From assembly GCA_046343415.1 (NCBI GenBank), contig JBKDNL010000126.1, forward strand, positions 1 to 64,000: a DNA stretch of 64,000 bases. Direction: 5' to 3'. The stretch is from JALHMQ01 sp020248785. GTDB taxonomy: Bacteria > Pseudomonadota > Gammaproteobacteria > Burkholderiales > Burkholderiaceae_F. The notes under the pieces are model-generated. The model was given only the letters and a program-made list of their open reading frames with translations. It did not search any database and had not been told where the DNA came from. Of this stretch, positions 44,572-53,030 are shown one piece after another. Numbering within the stretch: the stretch's first letter is position 1; each line of letters begins with the position of its first letter. The translations under genes were made by a program, and so were the position numbers.

Positions 44572-45533
44572 GTGCCCACCGTGCTCGAGGTGGTCCACAC
44601 CACCACCACCCGCTATGCCCGGCCGGTCCGCTTTGGCGAGCATCGCGTCATGTTCCGGCCGCAGCCGCGGCATGACATGCGCGTGCTGCAGGCCGAGCTG
44701 GAGATCTCGCCATGCCACGAGCTGCGCTGGATCACCGACAGCTTCAGCAACTCGATCGCCGCGGTGAACTTTCCCGGCCCGGCGGCCGAGCTGAAGTTCG
44801 TCGCGCGCATCGCGATCGAGCACTACGGCTCGGCCAACCAAGAGCTGCCGCTGGCACCCGATGCGGTCACCTACCCCGTCCAGTATTCCGCGGCCGAGCA
44901 GCTCGACCTGTATCCCGTCCTGCAACCGTACGCGGCTGATCCGAACGGCGAGCTCAAGGCCTTGGCCGAGAGTTTCGTGCTCCAAGCCAATGGCGACACA
45001 CGGCGCATGCTGCAGGCCATGATGGAGTCGATCCGCCACGAGATCAGCTACCGCTCGCGCTACGAAGAGGGCACGCAGCACCCGCTCGACACCATCCAGT
45101 GGAAAGGCGGCACCTGCCGCGACGACGCGCACCTGATGCTCGAAGCCTGCCGCGAGCTGGGCATCGCCGAACGCTTTGTCACCGGGTACCTGTACGACCC
45201 CAAGCTCGATGGCGGCGCAGTCGGCATGGCAGGCGCCGGCAGCACGCATGCATGGGCCGAGGTCTACCTGCCGGGCGCAGGCTGGGTGCCCTGCGACCCG
45301 ACCAACCTGCTCACCGGCGGCACCGAGCTCATCCGCCTGGCAACCACCCGCATCCCGGAGCAGGCCGCGTGCCGCTATCGGGCAGCTTCACCGGCGCGGC
45401 CACCGATTACCTCGGCATGGAGGTCGAGGTGCGGGTGCGCAAGCTGGGCGACCCGCAGGACCTTCTGAAGGACGAGGCGCTGGTGAAGGCCGCGAGCTGG
45501 CTCGCGCGGCGCCAGGCAGCACGGGCCGCCTGA
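44572..45533 (+). pseudogene. Transglutaminase-like protein, one frameshift near the 3' end
   Basis: The protein starts at GTG 44572 (MPTVLEVVHTTTTRYARPV) with the bacterial transglutaminase N-terminal domain. The catalytic Cys-His-Asp set is in KGGTCRDDAHLMLEACREL, GSTHAWAEVYLPG and WVPCDPTNLL. At about 45368-45371 a GG is reduced to G. Restoring it continues as AAVPLSGSFTGAATDYLGM, which is the conserved family ending. Without correction the last 60 residues are replaced. It may act as a peptidase or cross-linker; the substrate is unknown. Confidence 0.82.
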
Positions 45534-45656
45534 GCCCGCGCGTCGCCCACAGGCCCAGGCGCCGGGTCCGGACGTGCCGTGCGCTCGCTTGGCCCGGGCG
45601 CGCCCTAAACTCACGGCGCCCGACGTTCCAAGCCCGACTTCCCAGGCCCGCTGCCC

Positions 45657-46445
45657 TTGTCCATCGAGTTCGTCACGCTCGCCGCCGGCACCCGCACCGA
45701 GCGGCTCGAAGTGCTGCACATCGCGCCCGAGCGCAGCGACACGCCACTGATCTTCCTGCACGAGGGCCTGGGCTCGGTCGCCGCTTGGCGCGACTTTCCG
45801 CGCGCGCTGTGCGAGCGGCTCGGCGCGCGCGGCATCGTCTACTCGCGACGCGGCTACGGCCAGTCCGATCCGCTGACCGCGCCGCGCGAGACCGACTACC
45901 TGCATCGCGAAGCGCACGAAGTCCTCCCCGCACTGCTCGCGCACCTGGGTGTCGCGGCACCGCTGCTGGTCGGTCATAGCGATGGCGGCTCCATCGCGCT
46001 GCTGTATGCCGCGCGTCATGCGCCGGCCGCCATTGCCGTCATGGCGCCGCATGTCTTCGTCGAGGAGGTGACGCTGCAGGGCATTGCCGTCGCGCGCCAG
46101 GCATGGAACGCCGGTGGCCCGAGCAACCGCTTGCGCGAGGCGCTTGCGCGCGTGCACAGCGATGCGGCCAGTGCTTTCTTCGGCTGGAACGACGCCTGGC
46201 TCGCCCCGGCGTTTGCGCACTGGAACATCGAACCCGAGATCGAATCGGTGCGCTGCCCCGTCCTTGCGATCCAGGGGACGGACGATCAGTACGGCAGCAT
46301 GGAGCAACTGGACCGCATCGCGCGCCGCGTGCAGGGCAGCTGCACGCTGCTCAAGCTCGACGCCTGTGGTCACGCGCCGCACCGCGACCAGCCGGACGCC
46401 GTCAGTGCCGCCATCGAGGCGCTGTACCGCCAGAGCGCGGCATGA
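45657..46445 (+). CDS. Alpha/beta hydrolase
   Basis: This 262-residue hydrolase starts at TTG 45657 (MSIEFVTLAAGTRTERL). The oxyanion motif is FLHEGLGSV, the nucleophile elbow is VGHSDGGSIALL (Ser), and the acidic residue and His are expected near IQGTDDQYG and DACGHAPHRDQP. The family includes haloperoxidases, lactonases and esterases. The next gene overlaps by 4 nt. Confidence 0.85.
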   Translation: MSIEFVTLAAGTRTERLEVLHIAPERSDTPLIFLHEGLGSVAAWRDFPRALCERLGARGIVYSRRGYGQSDPLTAPRETDYLHREAHEVLPALLAHLGVAAPLLVGHSDGGSIALLYAARHAPAAIAVMAPHVFVEEVTLQGIAVARQAWNAGGPSNRLREALARVHSDAASAFFGWNDAWLAPAFAHWNIEPEIESVRCPVLAIQGTDDQYGSMEQLDRIARRVQGSCTLLKLDACGHAPHRDQPDAVSAAIEALYRQSAA

Positions 46446-46693
46446 GCACCGAACTCGTCGGCTACAGCGCCGCCATCCTCACCACGCTGGCCTTCGTGCC
46501 ACAGGCATGGCAGGCCTGGCGCACGCGCGACACATCCGGCATCTCGCTGGGCAAGTACGCCCTGTTCTGCACGGGGGTCGCGCTCTGGCTCGTCTACGGC
46601 CTGCTGCTCGGTGCTTGGCCCATCATCCTCGCCAACGCCATCACGCTCGCGCTGGCGCTGGCGATCCTGGTGATGAAGCTGCGGTTCGGCTGA
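46442..46693 (+). CDS. SemiSWEET/PQ-loop sugar transporter
   Basis: The 83-residue protein has three transmembrane helices and the PQ-loop LTTLAFVPQAWQAWRTRDTSG. SemiSWEETs form dimers that transport small sugars. It begins at ATG 46442, overlapping the hydrolase stop (ATGA), and may be co-translated with it. Confidence 0.85.
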   Translation: MSTELVGYSAAILTTLAFVPQAWQAWRTRDTSGISLGKYALFCTGVALWLVYGLLLGAWPIILANAITLALALAILVMKLRFG

Positions 46694-46791
46694 AGTACGC
46701 GGCGGCGGCCTCCACTCGACCAAACCACGCGCTACAGAAGCCTCGCGCGGCGCGACCCAGAGGCATCGCCGCGCGGACGTTATGTCTCCGT

Positions 46792-47169
46792 TCAAGCCCG
46801 CCGCAAAGCAAGCTCAACCGCGACGACGCCAAGCAGACACGCGACCGCGACCACGTCGGCAATCACCACGCGCTGCAAGGCGCCGTTGTACCCACCAACG
46901 CCCAGCGCAATCACCAGGAACGCAACCGCGCTGACGAGCGCGAGTGTTGCGGCAAGCAGGCGCCACTCAGGCTTGAACACGGCCGCCACCAGGAACGCGC
47001 CCAGCAGCCCGAACAGCACCGCACGGTGGCGCAGCAGAATCGCCAAGCTCGGATCGTCCACGGTCACGCCATACAGGCGCGCCAGTTGTGGGGCGCCGAG
47101 TACGCCAGGCAGAGGCAGCAGATGGATGACGCCGGCAATCAGCAACAGCGCGGGGGCAAGGCGGTGCAT
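46792..47169 (-). CDS. Small integral membrane protein of unknown function
   Basis: A 125-residue protein with four hydrophobic segments (LLLIAGVIHLLPLPGVLG, AVLFGLLGAFLVAAVF, LLAATLALVSAVAFLVIALG, ADVVAVACLLGVVAVEL). Similar proteins occur in many proteobacteria without assigned function. It is convergent with the SemiSWEET gene. Confidence 0.7.
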   Translation of the reverse strand: MHRLAPALLLIAGVIHLLPLPGVLGAPQLARLYGVTVDDPSLAILLRHRAVLFGLLGAFLVAAVFKPEWRLLAATLALVSAVAFLVIALGVGGYNGALQRVVIADVVAVACLLGVVAVELALRRA

Positions 47170-47494
47170 GGGAGGGGAGCAGGCCGGTTAACAGAGCGTT
47201 GGCAGTGTCTTCCTGCGTATCTGCATTGGCGATGACCTGCGAGGTCATTGCCGCACCGACGATGCAGTGGCAGTGCTGCTCCGCGGCTCTGTGACGAACT
47301 GGCCCAGCCTACGGTTCCCCGCGACCAACCGGAGTGTCGCCATGGCGCGTGGTCGACGCCGTGCAGCGGTCGCGCAAATCGGTATCGGGGCACGCATTGG
47401 CAGGGGCGGCACGCGCTCCCCCATGGCCCGATCGTGCGTGCCGCCGGCAAATTTGCCTGAGCATCAGCATCTTTGGGACCTCGCCGCACTCGGC
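47170..47494. other. Intergenic region upstream of tRNA-Ala
   Basis: No gene is supported in this 325-nt stretch. Its right end contains the -35-like TTGGGA of the tRNA promoter (47473-47478). Confidence 0.5.
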
Positions 47495-47500
47495 TACAAT
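47473..47500 (+). promoter_or_regulatory. Sigma-70-type promoter of tRNA-Ala
   Basis: TTGGGA at 47473-47478 and TACAAT at 47495-47500 are spaced 16 nt apart. The tRNA begins 15 nt after the -10 element. The next bases are C-rich rather than a textbook discriminator. Confidence 0.55.
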
Positions 47501-47515
47501 CTCAGCCTTCTTTTC

Positions 47516-47591
<76 letters not shown>

Positions 47592-47600
47592 CTGTTCAGC

Positions 47601-47630
47601 GCCCAACCGTTCTCGGTTGGGCGTTTTCGT
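47601..47630 (+). terminator. Rho-independent terminator of tRNA-Ala
   Basis: A perfect 9-bp stem GCCCAACCG/CGGTTGGGC with a 4-nt TTCT loop is followed by GTTTTCGTTT. It begins 9 nt after the tRNA CCA end. Confidence 0.85.
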
Positions 47631-48299
47631 TTCCGGGTTCCGCAACCCGCGCAAGATCCGGCGGCGTGATCCGGCTCGGCCGCCGGCGTGACGCTGCCGC
47701 CGACCGGTCTCCCTTTCTACGATTTATCTGAGCGCAGCCGCCGCCCCAGCTCACCCCGCGTGGTGAGCGACAACTCCGGCATGCAAAGCATCGTGTGCCG
47801 CTCGACAACTATCACGGTGGACTGGCCATTCGACCGAAACACCCGCGCCCGACGCAGCGCGCCGCCGTCTTCACAAGACGGTGCGGCAAAGGCAGCGTTG
47901 CGATCACGCGGCCATCAGGCCGGCGAAACGCACCCGATGAGCGCGCGCTCGGATCGCAGCCAAGCAAAACGAGGGCATGCGGAAGGCCGCGCGGCGCCAC
48001 CGGACGAACGGCTCGAGGCGTCGCCAAGGCGCTGGTCAGCCCGTCGCCGCAGCGCCAGCTTGACGTGGATAAGCGCGGTGCGCGTGGCGCAGGCACTGCA
48101 TTGCGCTCTGAAGCGGTCAGCGGGACGTGACCGAAGTGCCCGCCCCAGAGACAACGAAATCGCACTGGAACTCGAAGTCAGACAACTTGTGCTGCAACTG
48201 CATCTGATCTTTCGGGCTGCCGCTTGCGCATGAAAATCTCAAGGGGAGAGGCCAGGCTTCGAACATGAGCGGGAGGGCGGCAGAGAGTCGCGCCTTGTC
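47631..48299. other. Region without recognisable genes between tRNA-Ala and the toxin-antitoxin pair
   Basis: About 670 nt are open in several frames on both strands, with basic, low-complexity translations that match no family I know. The stretch may be decayed DNA at an insertion hotspot behind the tRNA gene. Confidence 0.45.
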
Positions 48300-48331
48300 C
48301 TATCATGAACCGTCAAGATGAATCATGATAG
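48300..48331. promoter_or_regulatory. Inverted-repeat operator of the Doc module
   Basis: CTATCATGA (48300-48308) and TCATGATAG (48323-48331) are perfect 9-bp arms around a 14-nt spacer. They lie directly in front of the antitoxin start. Autorepression by the RHH antitoxin is expected. An in-frame ATG at 48325 falls inside the right arm and is therefore not the preferred start. Confidence 0.6.
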
Positions 48332-48339
48332 AGATGGTC

Positions 48340-48570
48340 ATGACCACCGCCCTCCGCGAGAAGTTCTCCTCCCAGGCCGCGCCCGAGGTGCTGGCAGCGC
48401 TGCGCCAGATCGCCGAAAGCCAGGGCCGCCAGTTCCAGGCGGTCCTAGATGAGGCGCTGCGCGGCTACATCGATCGGCAGCAAAAGGAACGTCCTCGCCG
48501 CCATGTGATGGCTTCGTTCGCGTCAAGCCTTGACGAATTCAACAACCTGTATCGCGAGCTCGCCAAGTAA
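48340..48570 (+). CDS. Ribbon-helix-helix antitoxin of a Doc toxin
   Basis: This 76-residue protein (MTTALREKFSSQAAPEVLAA) is an RHH-type DNA-binding protein with a C-terminal tail (ASFASSLDEFNNLYRELAK) likely to bind the toxin. It begins 8 nt after the inverted-repeat operator and precedes the Doc gene by 3 nt. The Doc partner is usually Phd; this RHH partner is a variant pairing. Confidence 0.78.
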   Translation: MTTALREKFSSQAAPEVLAALRQIAESQGRQFQAVLDEALRGYIDRQQKERPRRHVMASFASSLDEFNNLYRELAK

Positions 48571-48573
48571 ACC

Positions 48574-48903
48574 GTGCCGCGCGACTACCTGACCGTGGCT
48601 GACGTGCTCGGCATGCATACCGTGCTGATGCAGCGCTACGGCGGCGCGCCCGGCGTGCGCGATCCCGGAGCGCTGGAGGCCGCGCTGTTCCGTCCGCAGA
48701 CGGGGTACTACGACGACATCGTGGCCGAGGCGGCTGCGCTGATGGAAAGCCTGCCGATCAACCACCCGTTCGTGGACGCCAACAAGCGCATCGCCTTTGC
48801 GGCTGCCGACGTGTTTCTGCGGATCAACGGCTGGCGCTCGCAGCGGGCGCCCATGCACATCTACAGCGCCGGCGTGGGTGGCGGGGCGCGGGTGCTTCAC
48901 TGA
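48574..48903 (+). CDS. Fic/Doc-family toxin (death on curing)
   Basis: The protein has 109 residues from GTG 48574. The Fic/Doc catalytic motif is HPFVDANKR at residues 64-72 within LPINHPFVDANKRIAFAAAD. The length and position after a small antitoxin identify a Doc-type toxin, whose known member phosphorylates elongation factor Tu. Its last base overlaps the next gene start. Confidence 0.88.
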   Translation: MPRDYLTVADVLGMHTVLMQRYGGAPGVRDPGALEAALFRPQTGYYDDIVAEAAALMESLPINHPFVDANKRIAFAAADVFLRINGWRSQRAPMHIYSAGVGGGARVLH

Positions 48904-49460
48904 TGGCGGTCTCCAAGAAGAGCGCCCCGTCCTGGGGCGATGTCAAGCCCAAGCTCGCCGAATTCGACCGCGCCGGCCTCGTCGGTCTGGTGCAAGACCT
49001 CTACGCCGCCAGCAAGGACAACCAGGCCTTCCTGCACGCCCGCTTCGGGCTCGGCGACGATGTGCTGAAGCCCTACAAGGCCACAATCGACCGCTGGCTG
49101 TCGCCCGACGTATTCAAGAACCAGGACATCTCGGTCGCCAAGGCGAAGAAGGCCATTGCCGACTACCAAAAGGCCGTCGGTCAGACGGAGGGTCTGGCCG
49201 AGCTGATGGTGTTCTTCTGCGAGCGCGCGGTGGGTTTCAGCAACGAGTTTGGCGTGCAGGACGAGGATTACCTCTATGCCTTGGTCCGTATGTTCGCGCA
49301 GGCATTGAAAGCCATCGACGCCTCGCCTGCGGAGCACCAGCCGACCTTGCTTGACCGGTTGGACACCGTGCGGCACCTCGGCCACAACCTTGGCTACGGT
49401 GTGGGTGATGACATGGACGACCTGCTGGCCGTACACGGGTTCGATGACGGCTCACGATGA
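48903..49460 (+). CDS. Conserved protein of unknown function (DUF6155-like)
   Basis: This 185-residue soluble protein reads MAVSKKSAPSWGDVKPKLAE, then AGLVGLVQDLYAASKDNQAFL and VFFCERAVGFSNEFGVQDED. I recall similar proteins as a conserved family (DUF6155) found near mobile or defence genes. I am not sure of the number. Its 3' end overlaps the TOTE remnant by 17 nt, which implies the two belonged to one unit. Confidence 0.7.
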   Translation: MAVSKKSAPSWGDVKPKLAEFDRAGLVGLVQDLYAASKDNQAFLHARFGLGDDVLKPYKATIDRWLSPDVFKNQDISVAKAKKAIADYQKAVGQTEGLAELMVFFCERAVGFSNEFGVQDEDYLYALVRMFAQALKAIDASPAEHQPTLLDRLDTVRHLGHNLGYGVGDDMDDLLAVHGFDDGSR

Positions 49461-49834
49461 TCTGAGTGCGCCGCGCAGCGAAAACTCCCGGCTGATCGCA
49501 CTGCTCGAATCGCACGGCATCGACTGGCGCGCCAAGCAGCAGCCCTCCCCACAGCCCGTCGAGCCATCGAGGCTGTCTACCGACGAGAAGGTCGCGCTCT
49601 TCCAAAGTCCGTTTCCGGCCGCTGGACACGCGGGTGCTCGCGATGCCGATCTCATGGAAGGGCATGCTCCAGCAGTACGCCGGCCGACTGCACCGGGAAC
49701 ACTCGAGCAAGACCGACGTGCGGATCATCGACATCGTGGACACCGGCCATCCAGCCTTGTTGCGGATGTGGCCAACGCGCCAGCGCGGCGACCCGGCGAT
49801 GCAGTATCGGACCGAGGCCGAGGCTGCGCCTTAA
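49444..49834 (+). pseudogene. TOTE conflict-system primase-helicase, internally deleted remnant
   Basis: The N-terminus (MTAHDDLSAPRSENSRLIAL, then ESHGIDWRAK and STDEKVALF) matches the start of the large TOTE-type primase/DEAD-helicase protein. From about 49613 a different frame matches the far C-terminal helicase end: PLDTRVLAMPISWKGMLQQYAGRLHREH with motif VI QYAGRLHR, then VRIIDIVDTGHPALLRMW. The roughly 800 residues between are missing, and the two ends meet near 49603-49613 out of frame. It is therefore a deletion scar of a conflict/defence gene rather than a functional one. Confidence 0.75.
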
Positions 49835-49883
49835 AAAAGGATGATTTGATGCTGGTGTACCAAGATTGGCGACCCCTCAAGCC

Positions 49884-52800
49884 TCAGCCATGCGCTGACG
49901 CGGCCAGGCCCGCCGGCACGCTGGCCGACTGCGCGTTTGGCACCCTGAACCACGCGGCATACAGCGCCGGCACGAAGATGAGCGTGAGCACCGTGGCGAC
50001 CACCAGGCCGCCCATGATGCTCATGGCCATCGGGCCCCAGAACACGCTCGTGGTGAGCGGGATCATGGCAAGCACGGCTGCTGCGGCCGTGAGTACGACG
50101 GGGCGCGCGCGGCGCACGGTCGACTCGACGATTGCCTGCATCGGCGCGACCCCCGACCGGATGTCCTGCTCGATCTGATCCACCAGGATGAGCGCGTTGC
50201 GCATGATCATGCCGCCGAGCGCGATCACGCCCAAGAGCGCCACGAAGCCGAACGGCGCGTTGAACGCGAGCAGCGCGGGCACCACGCCAATCAGGCCGAG
50301 CGGCGCGGTCAGGAACACCATCAGCATGCGGCCAAAGTGTTGCAGCTGGATCATGAGCAGCAGCAGCATCACGAGGAACATGGCCGGGAACACCGCAAAG
50401 AGTGCGCGGTTGGACTTCGCACTTTCCTCGATCGGCCCGCCCTCCTCGATCCGATAGCCCGGCGGCAGCGCCTCGATGATCGGCCGGACGGCACTGCGCA
50501 GCTGCGCCATCGCATACGGGCCCTGCACCCCGTCGGCCACATCGGCGCGCACCGTCAGCGCCATCGCGCGGTTGCGTCGCCACAGCACCGGCTCCTCGAG
50601 CTCGTAGGCAAGCGTGGCGATCTGCGACAGCGGCACCGGTCCCGCCGGGGTGGCAAGCGCGATCGACCCCAGGTCCTCCAGGCGCTTGCGCTCGTCCTGC
50701 GGCGCGCGCACCAGAACGTCGACGAGTTCCTCGCGCAGCCGCATCTGCGTGGCAGGGGCACCCGAGTACACGGTCTGGAGCGCGGCGGCCACATCAGCCG
50801 AACTCAGACCCACCAGGCGCGCCTTGTCGTGATCGACCTGCACGCGCACCGTGCGCGCCATCTCGTTCCAGTCGAACTGCAGGTCGCGCAGCAGCGGGCT
50901 GGGGGCAATCGCCGCGCGCACGGACTCGGCAATGCGGCGCACCTCGAACGCATCCGGACCGATGACGCGAAACTGCACTGGAAAGCCCGCCGGCGGGCCG
51001 AACTCCAGCCGCAGCACGCGCGGCCGCGCCGCCTGGAAGTCCTGCCCGGTATCGAAGCGCGCGATCAGCCGCTGGCGCAGCCGCTCGCGCTGCTCGATGC
51101 CCGCCGTCATGATCACCGCCTGCGCGTAGCCGGGATTCGACAGCTCCGGCGCGAGCGACAGGTAAAAGCGCGGCGCACCGGCGCCGGTGTACACGGTGAA
51201 GTACTTCACATCCGGATCGGCCGCGAGGATGCTCTCCAGCCGGCGCACCTCGGCCTCGGTCGCCGCGAAGGACGCGCCTTCTTTCATGCGCAGCTCCACC
51301 ATCAGCTCCGGGCGCGAGGCATTGGGAAAGAACTGCTGCTGCACGAGCAGCATCCCGGCGCCGGCCGCGAGCATCGCGAGCACCGTGCCGCCGATCACCC
51401 AGGTGCGCCGGGCCACCGCCCAGGCCACGGCGCGCCGCAGCCGCGCATACAAGGGCGTGGCGTAGGGGTCGAACCGGCCGTCCGCTCCCAGACGCTGCGC
51501 ATGCTTGGCCTTCACCTGCGCGATGTAGCGCTCGGGCAGCAGCATGAGCCCGAGGTAGGGCACGAAGATCACCGCCACGAACCACGAGGCCACCAGCGCG
51601 GTGCCCACCACCCAGAAGATGCCGCCTGCGTATTCACCCGAGATGCTCTTGGCAAAGCCCACCGGCATGAAGCCCGCGACGGTCAGCAGCGTGCCGGTGA
51701 GCATTGGCATCGCGGTCGAGGTCCAGGCGTGGCCGGCGGCGGCGATGCGGTCCCAGCCCTGCTCCAGCTTCACGATCATCATCTCGATGGCGATGATCGC
51801 GTCGTCCACCAACAGGCCGAGCGCGATGATCAGCGAGCCGAGCGAGATGCGGTCGAGGTTCCAGCCAGCCAGGTACATCACGCAGGCCACGGCGGCCAGC
51901 ACCAGCGGCACCGAGATGGTCACCACCACGCCGGCACGCCATCCCAGGCTGAGGAAGCACACGCCGAGCACGATGGCGAGCGCCTCAAGGAACGCCCGCT
52001 CGAACTCCCACACCGAGGCCTCGACGATCTGCGGCTGGTCGGAAATGAGATCGACCTCCAGGCCGAGCGGCAGCGTCGGCTCGAGCTGCGCCATGACCGC
52101 CTTCAGGCGCTCGCCCAGCACGAGGATGTTGCCGTCGCGCGCCATGGTCACGCCGATCGCCACCGCGGGCGCGCCGTTGTGACGCATGGTGTACTGCGGC
52201 GGGTCTTCATAGCCGCGCCGCACCTCGGCGATGTCGCCCAGGCGCAGCAGGCGGCCATCGGCCGCCAGCGGGACCTTGCGCACGTCGTCGAGGTCGCGCA
52301 GGGCGCCGTCGACCCGCAGCAGCACGCGGTCGCTGCGCGTGTCGACCGCGCCGGCTGGCGCCAGTCCGTTCTGGCGTCCGAGTGCCTCGAAGACCGCCGA
52401 CAGCGGAATGCCGAGGTTGGCCAGCTTGCGATGCGAAATCTCGACGAACACCTTCTCGGGCTGCTTGCCCAGCACGTCGACCTTGCTGACCATGGGCACC
52501 GCCACCAGCGCGAGCTTGATGCGCTCGGCCTCGCGGTTCAGGTCGGCGAGGCTGAAGCCGTCGCCGCGGACCGACCAGATCAGGCTGTAGACGTCGCTGA
52601 ACTCGTCATTGATGGCGGGCCCGATCACCCCCGGCGGCATCTGGCCGCGCAGGTCACCGATCTTCTTGCGCGCCTGGTACCACGCCGCCTCCTGCTCGTG
52701 CCTGGGCGTGCCGCCGTCGAGCCACAGCGTGATCGCGCCATAGCCCTGGCGGCTGAAGCTGCGCACGTTCTCGAAGCCTTCGAGCTCGCGCAGCTCCTTC

Positions 52801-53015
52801 TCGATGCGGTTGAGCGCCTGGTCCTGCACCTCGCGCGCGGTGGCACCTGGCCACACGACGACCGCGGTCATGGTGGGCACGCGGAAGTTGGGATCCTCCA
52901 GGCGGCCCAGCTTGAGAAACGCGACCGCGCCGCTGGCGAGGATCGCCACGAGGAGGAAGAGCACCATCTGGCGGTGCGTGACCGCCCAGTGCGACAGGTT
53001 CGGAACGCCTCGCAT
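49884..53015 (-). CDS. RND efflux permease
   Basis: This 1043-residue inner-membrane RND pump has an N-terminal helix (MVLFLLVAILASGAVAFLKL), porter subdomains and the TM4 proton-relay motif GLLVDDAIIAIEMM with its paired aspartates. The second half repeats the pattern (LGVIALGGMIMRNALILV). It exports hydrophobic compounds with the adjacent membrane-fusion protein and outer-membrane factor. It is the last gene of a minus-strand operon, 15 nt after the fusion protein. The substrate is unknown. Confidence 0.93.
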   Translation of the reverse strand: MRGVPNLSHWAVTHRQMVLFLLVAILASGAVAFLKLGRLEDPNFRVPTMTAVVVWPGATAREVQDQALNRIEKELRELEGFENVRSFSRQGYGAITLWLDGGTPRHEQEAAWYQARKKIGDLRGQMPPGVIGPAINDEFSDVYSLIWSVRGDGFSLADLNREAERIKLALVAVPMVSKVDVLGKQPEKVFVEISHRKLANLGIPLSAVFEALGRQNGLAPAGAVDTRSDRVLLRVDGALRDLDDVRKVPLAADGRLLRLGDIAEVRRGYEDPPQYTMRHNGAPAVAIGVTMARDGNILVLGERLKAVMAQLEPTLPLGLEVDLISDQPQIVEASVWEFERAFLEALAIVLGVCFLSLGWRAGVVVTISVPLVLAAVACVMYLAGWNLDRISLGSLIIALGLLVDDAIIAIEMMIVKLEQGWDRIAAAGHAWTSTAMPMLTGTLLTVAGFMPVGFAKSISGEYAGGIFWVVGTALVASWFVAVIFVPYLGLMLLPERYIAQVKAKHAQRLGADGRFDPYATPLYARLRRAVAWAVARRTWVIGGTVLAMLAAGAGMLLVQQQFFPNASRPELMVELRMKEGASFAATEAEVRRLESILAADPDVKYFTVYTGAGAPRFYLSLAPELSNPGYAQAVIMTAGIEQRERLRQRLIARFDTGQDFQAARPRVLRLEFGPPAGFPVQFRVIGPDAFEVRRIAESVRAAIAPSPLLRDLQFDWNEMARTVRVQVDHDKARLVGLSSADVAAALQTVYSGAPATQMRLREELVDVLVRAPQDERKRLEDLGSIALATPAGPVPLSQIATLAYELEEPVLWRRNRAMALTVRADVADGVQGPYAMAQLRSAVRPIIEALPPGYRIEEGGPIEESAKSNRALFAVFPAMFLVMLLLLMIQLQHFGRMLMVFLTAPLGLIGVVPALLAFNAPFGFVALLGVIALGGMIMRNALILVDQIEQDIRSGVAPMQAIVESTVRRARPVVLTAAAAVLAMIPLTTSVFWGPMAMSIMGGLVVATVLTLIFVPALYAAWFRVPNAQSASVPAGLAASAHG

Positions 53016-53030
53016 GGCTTGCCTCCGCGC

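Noticed and set aside
47688..48233. Plus-strand reading frame after the tRNA terminator
   Set aside because: No ribosome site, signal or family resemblance; other frames are equally open in this region.
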